A program made the position numbers and the translations under genes. This document shows positions 57,963 to 64,000 of a DNA stretch of 64,000 bases, piece after piece (the first letter of the stretch is position 1; every line of letters begins with the position of its first letter). This DNA is from Pseudomonas sp. WS 5079 (GTDB lineage Bacteria > Pseudomonadota > Gammaproteobacteria > Pseudomonadales > Pseudomonadaceae). The notes under the pieces were generated by a model. It was given only the letters and a program-made list of their open reading frames with translations. It did not search any database and had not been told where the DNA came from. The stretch is taken from the NCBI RefSeq assembly GCF_012985465.1, contig NZ_JAAQWN010000009.1, positions 248,001-312,000 of the forward strand, given 5' to 3'.

Positions 57963-59321
57963 TCAGACACTCAGCAGCAGGAACTCACGCTCCCAGGAGC
58001 TGATCACCCGCTTGAAGTTTTCATGTTCGGCACGTTTCACCGCGACATAGCCCCGCACGAACTTGTCCCCCAGGTACTGCTTGACCGTATCGCAGGCCTC
58101 CATGCGCGCCAGGGCATCTTCGATGGTGATCGGCAGGCGCAGGTTGCGGCGCTCATAGGCGCGGCCTTCGACCGGGGCGCTCGGTTCGATCTTTTCGATC
58201 ATCCCCAGGTAGCCGCACAACAGGCTGGCGGCGATGGCCAGGTAGGGGTTGGCATCGGCCCCCGGCAGACGGTTTTCGACGCGCATCGCCTCGGCGCTGG
58301 AGGTCGGTACACGCAGGCCGACGGTGCGGTTTTCTTCGCCCCACTCCACGTTGACCGGGGCCGAGGTGTCGGGCAGGAAGCGGCGGAACGAGTTGACGTT
58401 GGGCGCGAACATCGGCAGCAGCATCGGGATGTATTTCTGCAGGCCGCCAATATGATGCAAGAACAGCGGGCTCTTCTGCCCGTCGGCATCGACAAACACC
58501 GGCTTGCCCGTGGCGATCTCCACCACGCTCTGGTGCAGGTGCATGGCGCTGCCCGGCTCGTCGGCCACCGGTTTGGCCATGAAGGTCGCGGCCACATTGT
58601 GCTTGAGCGCCGCTTCGCGCAGGGTGCGCTTGAACACCGTGATCTGGTCGGCCAGGTCGAGGGCGTCGCCGTGGCGGAAGTTGATTTCCATCTGCGCCGG
58701 GCCGTCTTCGTGGATCAGCGTGTCAAGGTCCAGGCCCTGGGCTTCGCACCAGTCATAGACATCTTCAAACAGCGGGTCGAACTCGTTGGCCGCGTCGATG
58801 GAGAACGACTGGCGCCCGGTTTCGGCACGCCCGGAACGGCCCACCGGGGTTTTCAGCGGCAGGTCCGGGTCTTCGCAGCGCTGGGTCAGGTAAAACTCCA
58901 TTTCCGGCGCGACAATCGGCTGCCAGCCCTGGTCGGTATACAGTTGCAGGACTTTTTTCAGCACATTGCGCGGCGACAGCTCGATGGGGTTGCCCTGCTT
59001 GTCGAAGGTGTCGTGGATCACGATGGCGGTGGGTTCGATGGCCCACGGCACCACGTAGGTGGCGTTGGCCACCGGGCGGCAGATCATGTCGATATCGGCC
59101 GGGTCCAGCAGGTCGTAGTAGATGTCGTCGTCGACAAAATCCCCGGTTACCGTTTGCAGCAACACACTTTCCGGCAGGCGCATGCCACGCTCATGCAAGA
59201 ACTTGTTGGTGGGCGCAATCTTGCCGCGGGCAATGCCCGTCAGGTCGCTGATCACGCATTCGACTTCGGTAATCTTGTGTTCTTTCAGCCAGGTGGACAG
59301 CTGATCGAAAGGGGCATTCAT
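57963..59321 (-). CDS. Glutamine synthetase-like gamma-glutamylpolyamine synthetase
   Basis: 452 residues of the GS fold. The catalytic metal ligands and ammonia/amine site lie in PEMEFYLTQR, DGPAQMEINFRHGDALDLAD and HNVAATFMAKP; MHLHQSV, NRTVGLRVP and NRLPGADANPYLAIAASLL follow. Its neighbours (a polyamine-binding protein and a PuuB-type oxidase) point to the PuuA/PauA/SpuB branch that adds glutamate to putrescine or another polyamine. ATG 59321 has GAGGTC upstream. The next gene begins 31 nt away. It is not glnA. Confidence 0.9.
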   Translation of the reverse strand: MNAPFDQLSTWLKEHKITEVECVISDLTGIARGKIAPTNKFLHERGMRLPESVLLQTVTGDFVDDDIYYDLLDPADIDMICRPVANATYVVPWAIEPTAIVIHDTFDKQGNPIELSPRNVLKKVLQLYTDQGWQPIVAPEMEFYLTQRCEDPDLPLKTPVGRSGRAETGRQSFSIDAANEFDPLFEDVYDWCEAQGLDLDTLIHEDGPAQMEINFRHGDALDLADQITVFKRTLREAALKHNVAATFMAKPVADEPGSAMHLHQSVVEIATGKPVFVDADGQKSPLFLHHIGGLQKYIPMLLPMFAPNVNSFRRFLPDTSAPVNVEWGEENRTVGLRVPTSSAEAMRVENRLPGADANPYLAIAASLLCGYLGMIEKIEPSAPVEGRAYERRNLRLPITIEDALARMEACDTVKQYLGDKFVRGYVAVKRAEHENFKRVISSWEREFLLLSV

Positions 59322-59459
59322 AAAGACCTCGGCATGGGTTGGGTGCTGCGCCGGCTTGTACTTGCGGCGCATTGAGGTCTATCTTGGGCCAGCCTTACCC
59401 AGGCATCTATCCACTTTGCACGACCCACAACGCACCAATAGAGTGCGCACGGATCACCC

Positions 59460-60356
59460 ATGACACAGGCAACCGCTTTGCGCGTACAGGCCTTCACCAC
59501 CGGTGATGTGGCCGCCCAATGCAGTGCGACACCCGGTTGGGTGCAGCAGTACCAGCAGATGTCCCCGGGGCATTTTGCCGGGCAGATCCGCTACCTCGAC
59601 CTGCAGGGGGTGCAGGTGTACGAAGAGTGCATGAACACCCGCGTCGAGCAGCACTTCAACGCGCCGCCGGGCGCCCTGGCCTTCTGTTTCGACGGCAGCG
59701 ACAACGCGCTGTACCTGCTCAATGGCGAAAGCCGCAACACCTGGATCACCCCGGAAAACTACCGGGAAGTGGCGGTGGTATTCGGCCCGCAGTTCGTGCA
59801 ACGCCATGGCCTGGATGTGGCCAGGCTCGAAGGCCTGTTCATGGCGCCGTTGACCTGCCAACAGAACGCGTTGTTCAGCCGCTGGCTCAGTGGCACCCTG
59901 ACGCGCTTGTCCTGCGAGATCGACCCGATCAGCCGCGACGCCCTCACCCGGCAACTGCTCGACGATTGCCTGTTTATCCTCGACAACGCCTGCGTGTGCC
60001 TGGACCGCCACTCATTGCAGCGCCGCAGCGAAGAACGCCGGTTGATGGCGCGCATTGGCGCGTGGGCGGCGGATGCGCCGGATGAAACCGTCAACCTGCT
60101 GCAACTGGCGCAGATCGCCGGCGTGCCGCTGCGCCAGTTGCAGCAGGGCTTCAAGACCTACACCGGGATGAGCCCGGCGCAGTGGTTGCGCCTGCGCCGG
60201 TTGAACGGCGCGCGGCGCGAGTTGTTGAGCTCAGCGGGTTCCACCGTGGCGCAGGTCGCGATGAACTGGTCGTTCTGGCACCTGGGGCGGTTTTCCAATA
60301 GCTACCGCGCGTTGTTCAAGGAACTGCCCAGCGAAACCCTCAAGCGTCATGGTTGA
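59460..60356 (+). CDS. AraC-family regulator
   Basis: 298 residues. The N-terminal effector domain covers about 1-190 and the C-terminal double helix-turn-helix about 195-298 (LLQLAQIAGVPLRQLQQGFKT, then GMSPAQWLRLRRLNGARREL and VAQVAMNWSFWHLGRFSNSYR). It is divergent from the polyamine cluster with a 138-bp control region, so it is the likely regulator of those genes. The effector is probably a polyamine or a gamma-glutamyl derivative; that is inference from position. Confidence 0.88.
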   Translation: MTQATALRVQAFTTGDVAAQCSATPGWVQQYQQMSPGHFAGQIRYLDLQGVQVYEECMNTRVEQHFNAPPGALAFCFDGSDNALYLLNGESRNTWITPENYREVAVVFGPQFVQRHGLDVARLEGLFMAPLTCQQNALFSRWLSGTLTRLSCEIDPISRDALTRQLLDDCLFILDNACVCLDRHSLQRRSEERRLMARIGAWAADAPDETVNLLQLAQIAGVPLRQLQQGFKTYTGMSPAQWLRLRRLNGARRELLSSAGSTVAQVAMNWSFWHLGRFSNSYRALFKELPSETLKRHG

Positions 60357-60370
60357 TACACGCTCAACCC

Positions 60371-60459
60371 TGTAGGAGCGGGCTTGCTCGCGAAAGCGGT
60401 GTGTCAGGCAATGAATGTCTGACTGACCCACCGTATTCGCGAGCAAGCCCGCTCCCACA
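60371..60459. repeat. REP inverted pair
   Basis: TGTAGGAGCGGGCTTGCTCGCGAAAGCGGTG and its inverted copy (CACCGTATTCGCGAGCAAGCCCGCTCCCACA) around GTGTCAGGCAATGAATGTCTGACTGAC. It separates the AraC and acoC gene ends. Confidence 0.9.
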
Positions 60460-60470
60460 TTTGATTGCTA

Positions 60471-61574
60471 TCAGGCTGGAGATTTGAGGAAGAGGCTCAG
60501 CAACTGATTCACCTGCTCCGCCGCCTCCAACTGCACCATATGCCCCTGCCCCGGCAAGATCTCAACCTGGGCCTGCAACCCCTGGGCATGCCGCACCGGA
60601 ATGATCGCATCGTCACTGCCCCAGATCACCAGGCTTGGTTGCTGCCCCACCACTGCACGCAGGTCAAGCATCTGCCGACCGCCATCAAACAGCTTGGCAT
60701 TGAGTTGCCGCAACGCCTGGTCCACACCCTCCAGGCGCTTGAACTTGAGCATGTCCTCCAGCATCTGCCGCGTGACCAACGCCGGGTCGCTGAACAGTTG
60801 CACCAGTTGCGGCTTGAGCGCGTTGCGGTTGTTGGCTTCGGTGAAGCCTTGCAGGTAGTCACCGTTGATGTCCGCACCCAGGCCGGCGCTGGCGATCAAT
60901 ACCAGCGAGGCAACCCGCTGCGGTGCCTGGCGCGCCACCGTCAACGAAACCAATCCGCCCATGGAATGCCCAGCGAGGTGCACGCGTTCAAGCTTGAGGT
61001 GATCGAGCAACGCCAGTACCGCCAGGCTCAACTCCTCGGCATCGCCACTGTGCAAGTGCTTGCCCGACTCGCCATGTCCCGGCAGGTCCAGGGCGATCAC
61101 CCGGCGCTCGGCAGCCAGGGCCGGATGGTTGAACAGCCAGTTGTTCAAGTCGCCACCAAACCCGTGGATCAGCACCAGCGGTATGCCGCCCTCGCCAAGG
61201 TCGAGATAACGCAGCAGGCGCCCGCCCAACTCGACTTTCTGCGCACTCGGCCCCGACGCCTGCGCCTCGGCGCTGCTGGAGACAAAGCCGGCATTGAAGC
61301 GGTCGATCACCGTATCAATCTCTGGGTCGGTGGCTTCGCCCTCCACCACAATCGCTAGCAATGCGCCGACCGGCAACGTCTCGTCGCTCAGGGCCAAAAC
61401 CCGGCGCAACACTCCACTGAACGGCGCCTCGACACTGCTGGAGATCTTGTCGGTCTCCACGTCGAGCACTTCCTCGCCCTTCTCTATCCGGTCGCCCGGC
61501 TGCTTGAGCCAGACGTCGACCCGGCCTTCGGTCATCGACAGCCCCCACTTGGGCATGGTCAAGGTATGGATCAT
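60471..61574 (-). CDS. acoC: Acetoin dehydrogenase E2-type subunit with alpha/beta hydrolase domain
   Basis: 367 residues. An N-terminal lipoyl domain (about 1-75) has the lipoylated lysine in DVETDKISSSVEAPFSG. A linker leads to an alpha/beta-hydrolase domain (about 130-365) with GFGGDLNNW and the nucleophile elbow LAGHSMGGLVSL. This replaces the normal acyltransferase core and is typical of AcoC. It accepts the acetyl group made by AcoAB. ATG 61574 overlaps the acoB stop (ATGA). No E3 subunit gene is seen in the window. Confidence 0.92.
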   Translation of the reverse strand: MIHTLTMPKWGLSMTEGRVDVWLKQPGDRIEKGEEVLDVETDKISSSVEAPFSGVLRRVLALSDETLPVGALLAIVVEGEATDPEIDTVIDRFNAGFVSSSAEAQASGPSAQKVELGGRLLRYLDLGEGGIPLVLIHGFGGDLNNWLFNHPALAAERRVIALDLPGHGESGKHLHSGDAEELSLAVLALLDHLKLERVHLAGHSMGGLVSLTVARQAPQRVASLVLIASAGLGADINGDYLQGFTEANNRNALKPQLVQLFSDPALVTRQMLEDMLKFKRLEGVDQALRQLNAKLFDGGRQMLDLRAVVGQQPSLVIWGSDDAIIPVRHAQGLQAQVEILPGQGHMVQLEAAEQVNQLLSLFLKSPA

Positions 61575-62590
61575 GCCGCAGTCCTCTTGTCAGCGATCTT
61601 GCGCACCGCGGCCTCGATCTTCGCCGCGTCGGGGATGTACAGGTCTTCCAGGGCATCGGAAAACGGCACCGGCGTGTGCGGCGCGGTGACCATCTCGATT
61701 GGCGCGCGCAGGCAGGAAAATCCGCGCTGGGCCACCAGGGCGCTGATATCCGTGGCGATGGAGCAGCGCGGGTTGGACTCGTCGATCACCACCAGGCGCC
61801 CGGTTTTCTCCACGCTTTCGAGGATGCTGTCTTCATCCAGCGGGCTGGTGGTGCGCAGGTCCAGCACTTCGCAGTCGATACCCTGGCGCGCCAGGTTGGC
61901 CGCAGCCTCCAGGGCGATATGCACCATGCGCCCGTAGGTCACCAGGGTCACATCGTTGCCTTCGCGCACAAAGTTGGCCTCGCCGAAGGGCACGGTGTAC
62001 AGCTCCTCCGGCACTTCGCCTTGCAGGCTGTAGAGCATCTTGTGTTCGAGGAAAATCACCGGGTCGTTGTCGCGGATCGCCTGGATCAGCATGCCCTTGG
62101 CGTCATAGGGCGTGGCCGGGCACACCACCTTCAAGCCCGGGATATGCGTCCACATCGAGGTGAGCATCTGCGAATGCTGGGCCGCAGCGCGCAGGCCGGC
62201 GCCGTACATGGCGCGTACCACCAACGGCGTGGTGGTCTTGCCGCCGAACATGTAGCGAAACTTGGCGGCCTGGTTGAGCAACTGGTCGAGGCAGCAGCCG
62301 ATAAAGTCGACGAACATCAACTCGCACACCGGGCGCATGCCCCGGGTGGCGGCGCCGACGGCCATGCCCACGTAACCGACTTCGGACAGCGGCGCATCCA
62401 GCACGCGGTCAGGGAACTGCGGGTACAGGCCCTTGGTCACCCCCAGTACGCCGCCCCAGGCATCCTGCTCGCCAGGGGCGCCGGTGCCGCCGGACACGTC
62501 CTGGCCGATGATAAAGACACTCTGGTCGCGGCGCATTTCCTGGGCCAGGGCTTCGTTGATTGCCTGCTGATAACTGATTTTACGAGCCAT
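61571..62590 (-). CDS. acoB: Acetoin dehydrogenase E1 beta subunit
   Basis: 339 residues. It has the transketolase-like beta-subunit motifs: ALAQEMRRDQSVFIIGQDVSG, LDAPLSEVGYVGMAVGAATRG, HSQMLTSMWTHIPGLKVVCP and SPLDEDSILESVEKTGRLV. Together with AcoA it oxidatively cleaves acetoin, giving acetaldehyde and an acetyl group, with thiamine diphosphate. GGAGAG precedes ATG 62590. It lies 23 nt after acoA and overlaps acoC by 4 nt. Confidence 0.93.
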   Translation of the reverse strand: MARKISYQQAINEALAQEMRRDQSVFIIGQDVSGGTGAPGEQDAWGGVLGVTKGLYPQFPDRVLDAPLSEVGYVGMAVGAATRGMRPVCELMFVDFIGCCLDQLLNQAAKFRYMFGGKTTTPLVVRAMYGAGLRAAAQHSQMLTSMWTHIPGLKVVCPATPYDAKGMLIQAIRDNDPVIFLEHKMLYSLQGEVPEELYTVPFGEANFVREGNDVTLVTYGRMVHIALEAAANLARQGIDCEVLDLRTTSPLDEDSILESVEKTGRLVVIDESNPRCSIATDISALVAQRGFSCLRAPIEMVTAPHTPVPFSDALEDLYIPDAAKIEAAVRKIADKRTAA

Positions 62591-62613
62591 GAAATTCTCT
62601 CCGGGTCTTGTTG

Positions 62614-63594
62614 TTATGAGCGGTAGGCGACGTAGACATCGCTGAGCAGGTCGGCGGCCTGGGGCTTGGGATCGGACTTGGCCAGGCGCACGGCGTCGTC
62701 GATCAACTGCGCGACTTCGGCGTCGATGCGCTCGAACTGCGCCGCCTGCAACCAGCCTTCGGCGCTGCAGCGCTGGCGGAACAGCGCCAGGCAATCCTGG
62801 GTTTCGCGCAGGTTTTTCACCTCGTCACGGCCGCGATAGGTTTGCGCATCGCCTTCAAAGTGGCCGTAGAAGCGGTGCAACTTGACCTCGACCAGGGTCG
62901 GCCCCTCGCCCTGGCGCGCCCGCGCCACCGCCACGCCCAGCGCCGCGTGGACGGCAAAAAAATCATTGCCATCGACAATCACCCCCGGCATGCCAAAACC
63001 TACGGCGCGCTCGGCAATGTCCTTGCACGCCACCGACCAGCCGGAACCGGTAGCTTCGGCATAGCCGTTGTTCTCGGCGACGAACAGGCATGGCAGCTTC
63101 ATGATCGCGGCCAGGTTCATCGCCTCGAACACCGCGCCCTCGTTGGAACCGCCGTCGCCAAAAAATGCCACGGCCACGCCCTGGCTGCCCTTGAGCTTGG
63201 ATGCCAGGGCCGCGCCCGCCGCCAGCGGTGCACCGGCGCCGACAATGCCGTTGGCGCCGAGCATGCCCTTCTCCTGATCGGCAATGTGCATGGAGCCGCC
63301 CTTCCCGCCGCAGACCCCGGTTTTCTTGCCGTAGATCTCGGCCATCATGCCGAACACATCCACGCCCTTGGCGATGCAATGGCCGTGGCCACGGTGGTTG
63401 GAGGCGATGCAATCTTCATCGTTGAGATGGGCCATGACTCCGGCGGCGCAGGCTTCCTGGCCGGCATACAGGTGCACGAAACCGGGGATCTCGCCGGTGG
63501 CGAATTCCACGTGCAGGCGCTCTTCGAAATCACGGATGGTGCGCATCACGGTGTAGGCATGCAGCAGTTGATCGGTGGACAGGTGAGTGGACAT
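62614..63594 (-). CDS. acoA: Acetoin dehydrogenase E1 alpha subunit
   Basis: 326 residues. The thiamine-diphosphate motif is visible as GDGGSNEGAVFEAMNLAAIM leading to AENNGYAEATG (GDG...NN), and GFVHLYAGQEACAAGVMAHL is the usual E1-alpha start. It is the first gene of acoABC. ATG 63594 has GGAGAACAACAAG upstream. Expression is probably sigma-54 dependent: a -24/-12 element lies 64 nt upstream and AcoR is encoded divergently. Confidence 0.94.
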   Translation of the reverse strand: MSTHLSTDQLLHAYTVMRTIRDFEERLHVEFATGEIPGFVHLYAGQEACAAGVMAHLNDEDCIASNHRGHGHCIAKGVDVFGMMAEIYGKKTGVCGGKGGSMHIADQEKGMLGANGIVGAGAPLAAGAALASKLKGSQGVAVAFFGDGGSNEGAVFEAMNLAAIMKLPCLFVAENNGYAEATGSGWSVACKDIAERAVGFGMPGVIVDGNDFFAVHAALGVAVARARQGEGPTLVEVKLHRFYGHFEGDAQTYRGRDEVKNLRETQDCLALFRQRCSAEGWLQAAQFERIDAEVAQLIDDAVRLAKSDPKPQAADLLSDVYVAYRS

Positions 63595-63657
63595 CTTGTT
63601 GTTCTCCAGGTTGTCTCGACACACAAAAGGCTGGCTGCGGCCAGTTGCAACCTGTTC

Positions 63658-63674
63658 AGCACAGCCTGTGCCAA
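63658..63674 (-). promoter_or_regulatory. Sigma-54 (RpoN) -24/-12 promoter of acoABC
   Basis: On the minus strand TTGGCAC-AGGCT-GTGCT has the invariant GG and GC exactly 10 nt apart and one mismatch in the -12 part. It ends 63 nt before the acoA ATG. Confidence 0.8.
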
Positions 63675-63794
63675 GGCCCGGCAAAACCTGGCAAAGCCTT
63701 GATCCAGAGCAGTGCCGTGCGGTTGTGCCGGTGAGGGATGCCACCGCACAATGAGACGGCGCATTGCAGCGTGCAGGCTGCGTCTAAGGCAGGA

Positions 63795-63811
63795 TGAGAC
63801 GTTGCGTCTCA
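63795..63811. promoter_or_regulatory. Palindrome upstream of acoA, candidate AcoR enhancer site
   Basis: TGAGACG-TTG-CGTCTCA is a perfect 7-bp dyad, 121 bp upstream of the sigma-54 promoter. A second half-site pair (TGAGACG at 63752-63758, CGTCTA at 63781-63786) lies between. Both are in the position of an enhancer for the sigma-54 activator AcoR. Confidence 0.65.
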
Positions 63812-63903
63812 AGGCGGGCAGTTGGTCAGGCCGCCCTTGTCCCCCTGCGCCCGCGGGCGCTTAATGGCGGGCATAACAACAAAGATCGAGAACCGGAGGC
63901 CTT

Positions 63904-64000
63904 ATGCTCGCCGCGAACTCCAGAGAGCACGTCGACTGCGTCAGTCGCGTGGTCCGCAATGCCGACCGCCTGCCCCAGGCACCGGTGCCGTCGCTGATTT
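63904..64000 (+). CDS. acoR: Start of sigma-54-dependent activator AcoR (cut by the right edge)
   Basis: The ATG at 63904 has CCGGAGGCC upstream and opens a frame (NSREHVDCVSRVVRNADRLP) that runs off the edge. The 32 visible residues resemble the N-terminus of AcoR, the GAF-AAA-Fis activator of acoABC; the divergent position, the sigma-54 promoter and the palindrome support this. The AAA and Fis domains lie outside the window, so it cannot be proven here. Confidence 0.65.
   Translation, partial: MLAANSREHVDCVSRVVRNADRLPQAPVPSLI

Overview
The window is a chromosomal stretch of a fluorescent-group Pseudomonas (P. fluorescens complex). This rests on the GC-rich coding, on about ten REP-type palindromes of the form TGTGGGAGC(T/G)GGCTTGC, on pseudomonad metabolic modules (aco, codBA, gamma-glutamylated polyamine catabolism, fecIRA), and on a gene order remembered from P. 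aeruginosa PA2652-PA2659. No tRNA, rRNA, insertion sequence, prophage or CRISPR array was seen. Almost all gene calls come from reading the translated products and motifs; no database search was run.

Layout. 1-1.7 kb: the end of an unidentified gene, a CBS-domain protein, and a small conserved-looking gene behind a promoter and a structured leader of about 320 nt. 1.7-5.4 kb: a LysR regulator divergent from scoAB-atoB (acetoacetate activation and thiolysis). 5.5-13 kb: thioesterase, two lipoproteins, a zinc-type HemB, PhzF/GST pair, a periplasmic histidine phosphatase and a UPF0718-type permease. 13-26 kb: mnmH-selD, a TerC protein, NhaR-like regulator, MFS exporter, sstT, yceH, a shikimate-dehydrogenase-like enzyme, small genes (one with its ribosome site inside a hairpin), an AI-2E family protein and trhP. 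26-32 kb: two chemoreceptors (CtpM-like and TlpQ-like), each behind a sigma-28 promoter, flanking an NhaC-type transporter. 31.8-38.2 kb: a TAXI-TRAP transporter, then a PepSY-PepSY-regulator-kinase operon resembling bqs/car with a BqsR-type box upstream. 38.3-41.7 kb: a patatin, a DUF2975/Xre pair, two small exported proteins, queD and a Nudix remnant. 41.8-46.6 kb: codBA, a carboxymuconolactone decarboxylase-like protein and an MFS transporter.

46.6-49.3 kb is the most unusual part. Three consecutive minus-strand units each lie 58-88 nt downstream of an excellent hrp box (GGAACY-N15/16-CCACNNA), the recognition site of the type III secretion sigma factor HrpL. Two encode paralogous proteins built from repeated units that recall the HrpF/NolX/HrpK translocator repeats; one of these is frameshifted. 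The third is an unrecognised small protein. No secretion apparatus gene is present here, so this looks like an orphan, HrpL-controlled type III substrate locus.

49.3-64 kb: the ferric citrate system fecI-fecR-fecA with a candidate Fur box, a PD-(D/E)XK nuclease-like orphan, a MATE exporter, a polyamine cluster (glutamine synthetase-like ligase, SpuD-like binding protein, PuuB-like oxidase, divergent AraC regulator), and the acetoin dehydrogenase operon acoABC with a sigma-54 promoter, a palindromic upstream site and the start of divergent acoR at the right edge.
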